The notes: generated by a model from the letters alone, not told the origin. 64,000 nucleotides of DNA from Coprococcus sp. (GCA_017935345.1 JAGBHU010000030.1:34827-98826); one strand, 5' to 3'; positions 50,883 to 59,824 are shown, numbered from the stretch's first letter. Made by a program: numbers and translations.

Positions 50883-53027
50883 TTATATATTTTTCATGGT
50901 AAGCTGAATTCTCTTTTTACTCAAATCAACGCTTAAAACCTTGACCTGTACGACATCACCGACACTTACAACTTCAAGCGGATGCTTGATAAATTTGTTT
51001 GACATTTCTGAGATATGAACAAGTCCATCCTGATGCACGCCAATATCGACAAAGGCACCAAAATCAATAACATTTCTGACCGTTCCTTTCAGTATCATGC
51101 CTTCGGTAAGGTCTTTCATTTCAAGAACATCCCCACGAAGAATCGGCTTTGGCATTTCGTCACGTGGATCTCTTGCCGGCTTCTCTAACTCCTTTAATAT
51201 ATCCGTTAAGGTTACCGTACCTGTCTCCAGCTCGGCAGATAGTTTCTTAATATCCTTAACGGCATTTGATATACCTGTAAGGCTGCCTGATTTAAGCTCG
51301 TCGATGTTGTAACCGAGTCTTTCGATAAGCTTCATGGCAATATCATAGCTTTCAGGATGGACGGATGTAGCATCAAGTGGATTGGTGCCATCGGATATTC
51401 GCATAAAACCGGCACACTGCTCAAATGCTTTTGGTCCCAGCTTTGGAACCTTAAGTAATTCTTTTCTGTTTTTAAAGGAACCGTTTGCTTCTCTGTATTC
51501 AACAATATTTTTTGCCAGTGTTTTGTTAATTCCGGATATATGCTCCATCAGTGGGGCAGAAGCAGTGTTTAAGTCTACGCCTACATGGTTTACGGAGTCC
51601 TCTACGACTGCATCAAGGGCAGCAGTCAGCTTTTTCTGATTCATGTCATGCTGATACTGACCGACACCGATAGCCTTCGGGTCTATTTTTACCAATTCTG
51701 AAAGTGGGTCCTGAAGTCTTCTTGCAATGGAAGCGGCACTTCTCTGTCCTACATCGAAGTTTGGAAATTCCTCCGTTGCAAGCTTGCTTGCAGAATATAC
51801 AGAAGCTCCTGCTTCGTTTACAATTACATATTGAACAGGAGTGTCAAGCTCTTTGATAAGCTCTGCGATAACAAGCTCAGATTCCCTTGATGCGGTACCG
51901 TTTCCGACAGATATCAGAGTGATACCATATTTTTTAATAAGCGCCTTAAGCGTTTTCTTTGCCTCCGCAACCTTATTCTGAGGGGCTGTCGGATAGATGA
52001 CGACAGTATCAAGCACCTTGCCTGTGGTATCTACGACTGCCAGTTTGCAGCCTGTTCTGAAAGCCGGGTCCCAGCCCAACACAACCTGTCCGACAATAGG
52101 CGGCTGCATGAGTAATTGCTCCAGGTTAGATGCAAATACTTTTATGGCACCGTCTTCGGCAGCCTCCGTAAGTGCGTTCCTTACTTCCCGCTCTATGGAA
52201 GGTGCGATAAGTCTTTCATAGCTGTCGGCAATTACATCTTTTAAGATTTCTGTGGTATACGGATTGTTCCGAACAATAATTTGCTTTTCAAGATATTGGA
52301 TTATGTCCTCTACAGGCGCTTCTATTTTTACTGTAAGGAAATTTTCCTTTTCGCCCCTGTTTACTGCAAGTGTTCTGTAGCCTGTCATTTTTGAAACGGG
52401 AGTACTGAATGCGTAATACATTTCGTATACGGACTCCGCCTCGGCATCCTTTGCAGATGAAGAAAGAATACCTTTACTCATGGTAAGCTCACGCAGCTTT
52501 GTTCTAAAGTCTGCTTCATCTGATATATTTTCTGCGATAATATCCTTCGCACCTGCGATTGCTTCATCAACCGTAAGGACACCTTTTTCTTCTGAAAGGT
52601 AGCTTTCTGCTTCCTTCTCAATAGCGGTGTCTGTCATTTGCAGATATATGATATTTGCCAGACCTTCAAGTCCCTTATCCTTGGCTACCGTAGCTCTTGT
52701 TTTTCTCTTTGGACGGTATGGACGGTAAAGGTCATCTACCAAAACCATTGTTTCGGCTGCTTCGATTTGTGCTTTCAGTTCCGGTGTAAGCTTTTCCTGT
52801 TCTTCTATACTGGATAGTACCTGAGCCTTTTTTTCCTCAAGGTTCCGAAGGTATGTAAGCCGCTCATTTAACTCGCGCAGTTGTTCATCATTTAGAGAAC
52901 CGGTAGCTTCCTTTCTATATCTTGCAATGAAGGGAATTGTATTTCCTTCATCAATCAGTTTCATTGCTGCTTCCACCTGCCATTTCTTGCAGGCAAGCGC
53001 TTCTGTAATTTTAAGTGCTATATCCAT
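50883..53027 (-). CDS. tex: Tex-family transcription accessory RNA-binding protein
   Basis: 714 residues. N-terminal Tex helical domain (KWQVEAAMKLIDEGNTIPFIARYRKEATGSLNDEQLRELNERL), the YqgF-like RNase H fold (GWDPAFRTGCKLAVVDTTG), a helix-hairpin-helix module (INKTLAKNIVEYREANGSFKNRKELLKVPKLGPKAFEQCAGFMRI), and a C-terminal S1 domain (GMILKGTVRNVIDFGAFVDIGVHQDGLVHISEMSNKFI). Domain order and length match Tex/Spt6-like proteins involved in transcription and RNA handling. A GGAG site precedes the ATG. Confidence 0.97.
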   Translation of the reverse strand: MDIALKITEALACKKWQVEAAMKLIDEGNTIPFIARYRKEATGSLNDEQLRELNERLTYLRNLEEKKAQVLSSIEEQEKLTPELKAQIEAAETMVLVDDLYRPYRPKRKTRATVAKDKGLEGLANIIYLQMTDTAIEKEAESYLSEEKGVLTVDEAIAGAKDIIAENISDEADFRTKLRELTMSKGILSSSAKDAEAESVYEMYYAFSTPVSKMTGYRTLAVNRGEKENFLTVKIEAPVEDIIQYLEKQIIVRNNPYTTEILKDVIADSYERLIAPSIEREVRNALTEAAEDGAIKVFASNLEQLLMQPPIVGQVVLGWDPAFRTGCKLAVVDTTGKVLDTVVIYPTAPQNKVAEAKKTLKALIKKYGITLISVGNGTASRESELVIAELIKELDTPVQYVIVNEAGASVYSASKLATEEFPNFDVGQRSAASIARRLQDPLSELVKIDPKAIGVGQYQHDMNQKKLTAALDAVVEDSVNHVGVDLNTASAPLMEHISGINKTLAKNIVEYREANGSFKNRKELLKVPKLGPKAFEQCAGFMRISDGTNPLDATSVHPESYDIAMKLIERLGYNIDELKSGSLTGISNAVKDIKKLSAELETGTVTLTDILKELEKPARDPRDEMPKPILRGDVLEMKDLTEGMILKGTVRNVIDFGAFVDIGVHQDGLVHISEMSNKFIKHPLEVVSVGDVVQVKVLSVDLSKKRIQLTMKNI

Positions 53028-53223
53028 TTTTGTACTCCAATTCCAATTTGCAAATGCATTGCATCAACATATTTGTGCCGATAAACCGCACCTTCACAGT
53101 ATATAAAAAAAAGCCAAAATATTCAAGCGGGCAGGTAGAAAGATTGTGTTTACTATGTTATACTTGGTTTGTGCCCGGCAAATATGCATATGCAAATCAT
53201 TATTACCCGGCAGGGAGACAGGA

Positions 53224-53826
53224 ATGCTAAACGCAGAACAGAAAATAACAGTAACCGGAAAATATAAACCGGAAGAATATATAGAACGTGCCATGGCTAT
53301 GGCAGAGTACTATCACAAAGGTCAAATGCGTAGAGGCGCAGAAGGAGAGCTGCCTTATTATGATGAGCATGTTCTTGGTGTGTATAAAATATTGCGTGAG
53401 GAATGTCATATAACCGATGCGGACATTCTAACAATGGCATTACTCCATGATACTGTCGAAGACACGGAATGTACATTTGAGGAGATAGAAGCGTGTTTCG
53501 GTACGGAAATAATGGAGCAGGTGAAGCTTCTTACCAGAACTTCAGGAGAGACGTTTTCCGTATATGCCAGAAGATTATTTGCAAATGGAACCTATAAAGC
53601 GATTTTGGTAAAAATGGCGGACAGGCTTCATAATCTGAGAACGATTCTTTATATGCCGGACAAGCGATGGATTGAGAAGAAAGTCAGACAGACATATACT
53701 GATATATTAAATCCGCTTCCGGAGACCTTAAAACGTATTAATCCAATATATAATGATATTATAGAAAAACTGGCAGACACAATAGAAGAGCAGCTCATTA
53801 TGATTCATAATGAGCTGGATTCTTAG
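53224..53826 (+). CDS. HD-domain protein, SpoT-hydrolase-like (small alarmone hydrolase)
   Basis: 200 residues. GGGAGA site for ATG 53224; the open frame upstream to 53146 is unlikely coding. The HD core matches the RelA/SpoT hydrolase domain: YIERAMAMAEYYHKGQMRRG...YYDEHVLGVYKIL (first His region), TMALLHDTVEDTECTFEEIEACFG (HD pair), and LVKMADRLHNLRTI (last Asp with RLHNLRT). No synthetase domain follows. It likely hydrolyses (p)ppGpp or a related nucleotide with Mn2+, opposing the synthetase at 20183. Convergent with the histidine phosphatase gene. Confidence 0.9.
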   Translation: MLNAEQKITVTGKYKPEEYIERAMAMAEYYHKGQMRRGAEGELPYYDEHVLGVYKILREECHITDADILTMALLHDTVEDTECTFEEIEACFGTEIMEQVKLLTRTSGETFSVYARRLFANGTYKAILVKMADRLHNLRTILYMPDKRWIEKKVRQTYTDILNPLPETLKRINPIYNDIIEKLADTIEEQLIMIHNELDS

Positions 53827-53885
53827 GATGTTTATACTTTATGTATAATCAGATTTTCATTTGATATGTTTCATAGCGTATTTGC

Positions 53886-54503
53886 TTATTCTTCTTCGTA
53901 AAAAATTCGCGTTTCATCTATAATCGTATATTTGAAGTCTGTATAGTCTACAATCATTACGTTACAGTTTTTTTGCAACCCCCCGCTCCAAAAATACTGC
54001 ATATCATGCTTTTTAATATGCATCATAAGTGCCTTGTTGATTGCTCCGTGTGCGACTATCATTATTCGGCTGCATTCCTTTGCCTCGGGTTCAATGACTG
54101 TTTTCATAAAAGTGGCAGCTCTGTCACACAATTCTTCTAAGGTTTCGCCATTTGTTGTTGTTCTGTAAAGGTGTGGCTCTTTAAAGAAATATTTGAACTT
54201 TTGCGTATCATCTTTTAGCAGCTCGGACATATTTTGTCCTTCCCAATCTCCAAAAGAAAGCTCTCTTATAAGGTCATTTTTAATGATTGGTATGTCTCTG
54301 CCGTTTGCTATCAGTGTTGCTGTTTCATACGCACGCTTCAGCGGACTTGAATATATTTTGTCAAAATGTGTATTCATGAGACTTTCGCCTGTCATACGGG
54401 CAAGCCTTCTTCCGTTTTCATTCAGTTCTATATCCGTTCTGCCCTGTAGGAGTTTTTTTTCATTCCATATTGTTTCCCCATGTCTGACTATGTATATTTC
54501 CAT
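53886..54503 (-). CDS. Histidine phosphatase family protein
   Basis: 205 residues, AAGGAGA site. Catalytic RHG motif MEIYIVRHGETIWNEKKLLQGRTDIELNENG at the N-terminus, YSSPLKRAYETATLI with the second Arg, Glu acid in SFGDWEGQNMSEL, and the second His in IMIVAHGAINKALM. This is the GpmB/CobC branch (2-phosphoglycerate-mutase-like or alpha-ribazole phosphatase); the substrate is open. It follows ung across a long palindromic element. Confidence 0.93.
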   Translation of the reverse strand: MEIYIVRHGETIWNEKKLLQGRTDIELNENGRRLARMTGESLMNTHFDKIYSSPLKRAYETATLIANGRDIPIIKNDLIRELSFGDWEGQNMSELLKDDTQKFKYFFKEPHLYRTTTNGETLEELCDRAATFMKTVIEPEAKECSRIMIVAHGAINKALMMHIKKHDMQYFWSGGLQKNCNVMIVDYTDFKYTIIDETRIFYEEE

Positions 54504-54542
54504 GATAAATCTCCTTGTAAAATTTCTGACTGTTTGCTACAG

Positions 54543-54682
54543 ATAATCCGTCATGCTATCTATATTGTTTTGCGAACCGCTTGCGCTTTGTAAAATACGT
54601 AGTGGTACTAAACTCATTTCATTCGTTAAGTGCCAACGTATTTTAATATTCTCCAAACAATATAGATAGCATGACGGATTAT
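54543..54682. repeat. 140-bp palindromic element with perfect 28-bp inverted ends
   Basis: Left arm 54543-54570 (from ATAATCCGTCATGC to TATTGTTT) is the exact reverse complement of 54655-54682. Internally AAAATACGT (54592-54600) pairs with ACGTATTTT (54636-54644), with imperfect pairing of TGGTACT against AGTGCCA further in. No coding capacity. Between ung and the histidine phosphatase gene; perhaps a MITE. Confidence 0.85.
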
Positions 54683-54700
54683 ATGACGCAAAATACCCGT

Positions 54701-55375
54701 CTATATATTTTCTATCTGCCAGTCTATCGGTGCCTCGCCGTGTTCGATAAGGAAGTTGTTTGTCTTACTGAACGGTTTGCTGCCCCAGAAACCTCTGTAG
54801 ACTGAAAGTGGACTTGGGTGGGATGATTTAATGATAAGATGGTTTGGATTATCTAAAAATGCAGCCTTTTTCTGTGCATATGAACCCCACAAAATGAATA
54901 CAATAGGTCTGTCCTGTTTATTCAGTATTTTAATACATGCATCGGTAAAATTTTCCCAGCCCATACCCTGATGTGAATTTGCGCTATGTGCTCTTACGGT
55001 AAGAACTGCGTTGAGCATAAGCACACCCTGCTTTGCCCATTTTACCAGATAACCATTATTTGGAATATAACATCCAAGGTCATCGTGAAGTTCCTTATAT
55101 ATATTTACAAGTGATGGGGGAATTTCAATTCCCGGCTTTACGGAAAAGCTTAGACCGTGTGCCTGTCCGTCGCCGTGGTAGGGGTCTTGCCCGATGATAA
55201 CACATTTGACCTTTGCAAGCGGGGTAAGATGAAACGCATTAAAAATATCATCTGCCGGAGGATATATGGTCCGTGTTGCGTATTCCTTACCTACAAAGTC
55301 AAATAATTTCTTATAGTAATCTTTTTTATATTCAGGCTTTAATTCAGCAGCCCAGTCATTTGTGATAGGTGGCAT
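54701..55375 (-). CDS. ung: Uracil-DNA glycosylase
   Basis: 224 residues, start MPPITNDWAAEL with AAGGAGT site; the frame extends upstream without one. Family 1 UDG motifs: catalytic water-activating loop IIGQDPYHGDGQAHGLSFSV, GVLMLNAVLTVRAHSANSHQGMGWENFTD, VFILWGSYAQKK, and the Leu loop SSHPSPLSVYRGFWGSKPFSKTN. Removes uracil from DNA. Length standard. Its 3' end runs directly into the 140-bp palindrome. Confidence 0.98.
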   Translation of the reverse strand: MPPITNDWAAELKPEYKKDYYKKLFDFVGKEYATRTIYPPADDIFNAFHLTPLAKVKCVIIGQDPYHGDGQAHGLSFSVKPGIEIPPSLVNIYKELHDDLGCYIPNNGYLVKWAKQGVLMLNAVLTVRAHSANSHQGMGWENFTDACIKILNKQDRPIVFILWGSYAQKKAAFLDNPNHLIIKSSHPSPLSVYRGFWGSKPFSKTNNFLIEHGEAPIDWQIENI

Positions 55376-55502
55376 AGTGGTACTCCTTTTTATTTTATTT
55401 GTATAGTTTAGCATATATTTTATGGAAAGTAAATTTGTGCCGCTTAGGAGGAATATGTAAAATGTATTTGTTTATAATTTTTGAAAATGTATTTATTTTC
55501 GG

Positions 55503-55569
55503 TTGTAAGAATTGGAAGTGCATGTTATACTATCCAAGTAGGAAAAGGAATAAATCTTAGGATAGTATA
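55503..55569 (+). promoter_or_regulatory. Promoter with 10-bp inverted repeat around the start site
   Basis: TTGTAA (55503-55508), 17 bases, TATACT (55526-55531) with a TG extension. TATACTATCC (55526-55535) is inverted exactly at GGATAGTATA (55560-55569), enclosing the transcription start. Operator or leader hairpin for the small protein at 55596. Confidence 0.65.
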
Positions 55570-55595
55570 TAGATAGTTGAAAGGAGTACTTATAC

Positions 55596-55745
55596 ATGGA
55601 AAAAGCGTATAAGACAATGAAGAATTCAGGCACATTAAGTATTTCACTTGGTGTTATTACGATTGTGGTTGGACTTGTTACAGGAATACTGATGTTGGCA
55701 TCAGGGGGAGTGCTGTTAAGGAACAAAAGACATATTGTCTGGTAA
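55596..55745 (+). CDS. 49-residue single-pass membrane protein
   Basis: MEKAYKTMKNSGTLSISL at the start, then one hydrophobic helix with Gly-rich face (GVITIVVGLVTGILMLASGG) and a basic tail ending KRHIVW. AAGGAG nine bases before ATG, a good promoter and a terminator (55768) bracket it, so it is a real gene despite its size. No function is recognised; its length, single helix and basic tail are like small envelope proteins common in Lachnospiraceae. Confidence 0.8.
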   Translation: MEKAYKTMKNSGTLSISLGVITIVVGLVTGILMLASGGVLLRNKRHIVW

Positions 55746-55767
55746 GCAGCAATTACAGTTAAGAGTG

Positions 55768-55794
55768 AAGGAAGCAGAAACTGCTTCCTTTTCT
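55768..55794 (+). terminator. Terminator of the small membrane protein gene
   Basis: AAGGAAGCAG, loop AAA, CTGCTTCCTTTTCT. Confidence 0.85.
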
Positions 55795-55863
55795 GTTGCT
55801 GTGTATTTGAAAAGAATTGTTGCCGGATAGATAAAAATAATATAACTGAAAGAATTTAAGGGG

Positions 55864-55893
55864 TTGACATAGCAGATACGGATATGTTAAAGT
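55864..55893 (+). promoter_or_regulatory. Predicted promoter of the leuA T-box transcript
   Basis: TTGACA at 55864-55869, an 18-base spacer, TAAAGT at 55888-55893. A second TTGACA at about 55893 has no matching -10. Confidence 0.5.
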
Positions 55894-56170
55894 TGACAAA
55901 GATAATACGTTGAAGAGGAGTAGTAAGATTCCTGACACATTCAGAGAGCTGTCGGTTGGTGTGAGACAGTAGTGGATGGTGTTTGAACTCGCCTTGGAGT
56001 AGCCCTCTGAAAGTTTCAGTAGGATGGGACGGAGTCTGACCGTTATAGCAGAAGGATATAAGGCTATATAGTCTGTATCTGTAACGAGTGCATACGAAAG
56101 AGTATGAAATAGAGTGGTACCGCGTGAAACTAACGTCTCTATGAAGGGGATTGAGGTTTCTTTTTTTTAC
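55894..56170 (+). promoter_or_regulatory. T-box leader (leucine, specifier CTC)
   Basis: Stem I features (GAGAGCTGTCGGTTGGTGTGAG style) and AGTA near the start, a specifier GAACTCGCC with the Leu codon CTC, the T-box TGGTACCGCG at 56115-56124 and a terminator at 56126-56168 ending in T8. Uncharged tRNA-Leu should stabilise the antiterminator and turn on leuA. Order and motifs are those of Firmicutes T-boxes. Confidence 0.95.
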
Positions 56171-56262
56171 CATATTTTTATAGACGTTACAGAATCCTAG
56201 AATTACATATAGTCAATTCATGTGATTAGAAAATTGATTACAAATAGGAGGTAATAGAAGTT

Positions 56263-57924
56263 ATGAAAAATTATCAGAATTATAAGCGTGGCTATTATAT
56301 GCCACCGGTTCAGTCAACTGAATGGGTAAACAAGGAGTATATTGAAAAAGCACCTGCATGGTGTAGTGTAGACCTTAGAGATGGAAATCAGGCACTTATC
56401 GTTCCTATGAACCTTGAGGAAAAGCTGGAGTTTTTCGAAGAGCTTGTAAGAATAGGCTTTAAAGAAATAGAAATAGGTTTCCCTGCTGCATCGGAAACGG
56501 AGTATGAATTTTGCAGGACATTAATTGAAAAAGACATGATTCCTGATGATGTAACCATTCAGGTATTAACACAGGCAAGACCACATATTATAGAAAAGAC
56601 GTTCAAAGCGATAGACGGAGCAAAGAATGCCATTGTTCATTTGTATAATTCCACATCCTATGCTCAGAGAACACAGGTATTCAGAAAGTCAAAAGAAGAA
56701 ATTTTACAGATTGCTGTAGATGGCGCAAAGCTTTTAAATAAGATGGCGGAAGAATATGGAGTGTCATATCCGTTCGAGTATTCACCTGAGAGCTTTACAG
56801 GAACAGAGATCGATTACGCGTTAGAGGTATGCAATGCCGTTATAAAAGAGTGGAATCCAACTCCTGAAAGAAAGGTTATTATCAATCTTCCGGCAACTGT
56901 TGAAATGTCACTTCCGCATGTGTATGCAAGTCAGATAGAATATATGAGCAAGAATCTTGCCCAGAGGGAAAATATTATCTTATCACTTCATCCACACAAT
57001 GACCGTGGCTGTGGTGTTGCTGATGCAGAGCTTGGACTTCTTGCAGGAGCTGACAGAATAGAAGGTACATTATTCGGAAATGGAGAAAGAACGGGAAATG
57101 TGGATATCATTACACTTGCCATGAACATGTATACACATGGGGTAGATCCTGAAATTGACCTTTCAGATATTCCAAAGCTTACCGAGCTTTATGAGCGTGT
57201 AACCAATATGCATGTTTATGAGCGTTCTCCATATACAGGTAAATTGGTATTTGCCGCTTTCTCAGGTTCACATCAGGATGCGATAGCAAAAGGTATGAAG
57301 TATAGAGAGAAGCAGGGCGACGGTATGTGGACAGTTCCGTATCTTCCGCTCAATCCTGAAGATATCGGAAGAAAATATGACGGTGATGTAATCAGAATAA
57401 ACAGCCAGTCGGGAAAGGGCGGTATAGGATATCTGCTTCAGTCGAAGTATGGTTTTGACCTTCCTGCAAAATTCAGAGAAGATTTGGGATATACAGTAAA
57501 AGACATATCCGACAAGGCTCACAAGGAGCTTAGTGCAAGAGAAGTTCTGGATATTTTCCAGGATACATATGTCAACATTTCTGCACCCGTAGAAATGCTG
57601 GAAAATCATTTCGTTCAAGGTGACGGTATCTCTACGGAAATTACCATCTTAAAGCATGGCGAGAAGAAGGTATATCATGGAAAAGGAAACGGAAGACTTG
57701 ATGCGGTAAGCAATGCAATCAAGAAGCATTTTGATATAAAGTTCAAGATTATATGTTACGAGGAGCATTCGCTTCAGGTAGGCTCTAACTCACAGGCAGT
57801 TGCATATGTGGGCATTGAGACGGATGACGGTAATGTTACCTGGGGTGCAGGAATTAAGAATGATATTATAGATGCTTCGGTACATGCGCTTGTAAGTGCC
57901 GTAAACAGAACCGGAATGTTATAA
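56263..57924 (+). CDS. leuA: 2-isopropylmalate synthase (long, fungal/actinobacterial-like type)
   Basis: 553 residues, AGGAGG site, ATG 56263. Starts with the longer type-2 signature YMPPVQSTEWVNKEYIEKAPAWCSVDLRDGNQALIVPMN, with DLRDGNQ being the HMGL-like catalytic stretch, then HLYNSTSYAQR, IILSLHPHNDRGCGVADAELGLLAGADRIEGTLFGNGERTGNVDI (metal His pair and glycine-rich loop). The C-terminal about 120 residues (HGEKKVYHGKGNGRLDAVSNAIKKHF) are the leucine-feedback LeuA dimer domain. It condenses acetyl-CoA with 2-oxoisovalerate. Controlled by a Leu T-box upstream. Confidence 0.97.
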   Translation: MKNYQNYKRGYYMPPVQSTEWVNKEYIEKAPAWCSVDLRDGNQALIVPMNLEEKLEFFEELVRIGFKEIEIGFPAASETEYEFCRTLIEKDMIPDDVTIQVLTQARPHIIEKTFKAIDGAKNAIVHLYNSTSYAQRTQVFRKSKEEILQIAVDGAKLLNKMAEEYGVSYPFEYSPESFTGTEIDYALEVCNAVIKEWNPTPERKVIINLPATVEMSLPHVYASQIEYMSKNLAQRENIILSLHPHNDRGCGVADAELGLLAGADRIEGTLFGNGERTGNVDIITLAMNMYTHGVDPEIDLSDIPKLTELYERVTNMHVYERSPYTGKLVFAAFSGSHQDAIAKGMKYREKQGDGMWTVPYLPLNPEDIGRKYDGDVIRINSQSGKGGIGYLLQSKYGFDLPAKFREDLGYTVKDISDKAHKELSAREVLDIFQDTYVNISAPVEMLENHFVQGDGISTEITILKHGEKKVYHGKGNGRLDAVSNAIKKHFDIKFKIICYEEHSLQVGSNSQAVAYVGIETDDGNVTWGAGIKNDIIDASVHALVSAVNRTGML

Positions 57925-57935
57925 GAAAAAACATC

Positions 57936-57993
57936 AAAAGAGTATCACATGCCAGCCGGTTTGAAAAGGCTGTGTGTGATACTCTTTTATTTT
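57936..57993 (+). terminator. Terminator after leuA
   Basis: AAAAGAGTATCACA pairs with TGTGATACTCTTTT, with an inner AGCC/GGCT stem, then a T-rich tail. Confidence 0.92.
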
Positions 57994-58018
57994 GTCATTT
58001 ACATGAATCAATATGTTG

Positions 58019-58429
58019 TTAACCTGCGTTGACGAGCTTTTTGTAGCAATAGCCAATAATATCTTTACGCGTTACGATACCTATAAATTTATTCTGGTCA
58101 TCAACAACCGGAACAAAATTCTGAGCCATGGCTCTTGCGATGAGGTCTTCCATATTTGAGTTGATTGATACTGAGGCATATTCAAGCTTTTTAGGAATTT
58201 CATCAAGATGGATTGCTTCTGCATTTACAATGCTTGCCATTCCTGTTGCTTTGCAATGCCAAAGGATGTCACCTTCGGTAATGGTTCCTACATATTCACC
58301 CTGTTTTGTGAGAATAGGAATAGCCGAATATCTGTGCTTCTCCATTTTTTCAAGAATTTGTCGTAATGAATATGTATCCTCAATATATGCAACCTCACTT
58401 TTAGGGGTTAAAAAAAATAGTATGTTCAT
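58019..58429 (-). CDS. CBS-domain pair protein
   Basis: 136 residues, GGAG site. Two CBS domains: TYSLRQILEKMEKHRYSAIPILTKQGEYVGTITEGDIL and NMEDLIARAMAQNFVPVVDDQNKFIGIVTRKDIIGY, with no fused enzyme. CBS pairs bind adenine nucleotides; CbpB/DarB-type proteins bind c-di-AMP. Similar size and a role as a nucleotide sensor are likely, with no ligand assigned from sequence alone. Confidence 0.92.
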   Translation of the reverse strand: MNILFFLTPKSEVAYIEDTYSLRQILEKMEKHRYSAIPILTKQGEYVGTITEGDILWHCKATGMASIVNAEAIHLDEIPKKLEYASVSINSNMEDLIARAMAQNFVPVVDDQNKFIGIVTRKDIIGYCYKKLVNAG

Positions 58430-58559
58430 AAGCTTAGTTCTCCGTAATGTGTAAATATTTTATGTCATATGGGTATAATCCAATTATAAAATAAGAGGAA
58501 AATAAGTGCAATTTATATTCTGTTAAATCTTTGTTAAATATTATTAATATTCACGATAG

Positions 58560-58622
58560 CAATGAGCCATGCAGCCTCCGGTAAAGGCAAGTCGGCTGCT
58601 TGCAGACGAAGTTGCCTTTGTA
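58560..58622 (+). other. Structured element with competing hairpins upstream of the coiled-coil gene
   Basis: AAAGGCAA (58583-58590) pairs with TTGCCTTT (58612-58619) enclosing CTGC-TT-GCAG. Alternatively GCAGCC (58571-58576) pairs with GGCTGC (58594-58599). The two folds exclude each other. No known riboswitch signature fits. The remaining gap 58430-58708 is A+T-rich. Confidence 0.4.
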
Positions 58623-58708
58623 AGTGAAATTTTCATTTTCAAATATTTGTTGTTTATTGTCGTATTATTTGATATTATATAGGTAGTTATAGGAATGAGG
58701 AGGTTGCT

Positions 58709-59824
58709 ATGGCTTTGGATAATGTTTTTGAAGAAAATCAGGAATATCTTATAAGTGCCAGAGAAATGGTATCTGCGGTGGAGGATTTGCGCGATGATTT
58801 AGATGCGGCAAGACTTTTACAGAAGAAGAGCACAAAAAATATTGCGCAGGAGGAGAAATCAATTAATGAAGAGATTGCTTCTACCCTTAAACGCAGAAAA
58901 GATGAAATAGCGGATAGCTATGACAAACAAATAGATTCAAACAATTCCAAAATAAAGCGGATGCAGTCTAAGAAGGACAAAAAAAAGAGTGAACGCATGG
59001 AGGCACGTATTGAAAATGAGACGGCAGAACTGCGTGAACAGAACAGACAGCTTAAGATAGAGACCAAGACTTTATTTAAGCAGAATCACGTTCCGGCATT
59101 TTGTAATTCAAACTTTTATTATTACCTGTTTGCGCCAAAAGGTGCAGATGAGATATTCAGATTGTTCTTTATTATACTTGGATTTTGTGTGTGCCTTCCG
59201 GCAGTTGTAATAGCTGTATTGCTTCATACAAAATTTAATGAAGGTTCGCATCTGGCAGCATGTGTCCTTATCGCTGCCCTTATCATAATAGGAGAATTTA
59301 TAATATACTTTATAATATTTAACCTGACAAAAGTAAAACACAGAGATCCTATTATGGAAGGAAGAAAGACACGAAATACTATTCGTGCAAATGAAAAGGC
59401 AATTAAGGCTATAAAAAATTCAATAGCCAAGGACAAAGATGAAAGTGTTTATAATCTTGGAAAATATGACGATAAGATAAAAGCACTTGAAGCTGAAGGC
59501 AGCGATATCAGTGGACAGAAGATAGCAGCACTGAAGATTTTTGAGGCAGAAACAAAGCAGGTTATTACAGATGAGATAATAGGAAGAAGACAGCCTAAAG
59601 TAGATGCCATGAAAGAAGAACTGAAACAGCTTAATGTTAAGGTTGCTTCTATGGAAGAGAAGCTTTCTGAAATGGAGCTTGCTCTTACAAATAAGTATGA
59701 AACATATCTTGGAAAGGATTTGTGTACAGAAGAAAAATTATCTGACCTTATATCCATTATGGAGGATGGTTCGGCAAGTACAGTTTCTGAAGCCATCAAG
59801 ATTTATAAAGGTGATGACAAATAA
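58709..59824 (+). CDS. Coiled-coil membrane protein of unknown function
   Basis: 371 residues, GAGGAGG site. A long N-terminal charged coiled coil (about 20-125, rich in KK, EE and IENETAELREQNRQLKIE), a short patch VPAFCNSNFYYYLFAPKGADEIFR, two membrane helices (about 150-175 and 182-207), then a second coiled coil (about 215-345: KVDAMKEELKQLNVKVASMEEKLSEMEL). No enzymatic motif. It resembles scaffolds or division-site proteins only in architecture. The last 22 bases overlap the convergent yyaC gene. Confidence 0.8.
   Translation: MALDNVFEENQEYLISAREMVSAVEDLRDDLDAARLLQKKSTKNIAQEEKSINEEIASTLKRRKDEIADSYDKQIDSNNSKIKRMQSKKDKKKSERMEARIENETAELREQNRQLKIETKTLFKQNHVPAFCNSNFYYYLFAPKGADEIFRLFFIILGFCVCLPAVVIAVLLHTKFNEGSHLAACVLIAALIIIGEFIIYFIIFNLTKVKHRDPIMEGRKTRNTIRANEKAIKAIKNSIAKDKDESVYNLGKYDDKIKALEAEGSDISGQKIAALKIFEAETKQVITDEIIGRRQPKVDAMKEELKQLNVKVASMEEKLSEMELALTNKYETYLGKDLCTEEKLSDLISIMEDGSASTVSEAIKIYKGDDK

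Noticed and set aside
55856..56173. Minus-strand 105-codon frame
   Set aside because: It lies entirely within the T-box leader, whose conserved sequence explains the absence of stops.
58540..58622. c-di-GMP (GEMM) riboswitch suggested by GCAGCCTCCGG
   Set aside because: The GEMM pattern needs GCAAAGCCTCCGGCCTAA with a tetraloop receptor and a later GGTAGC; those are absent. Retained only as an unknown structured element.
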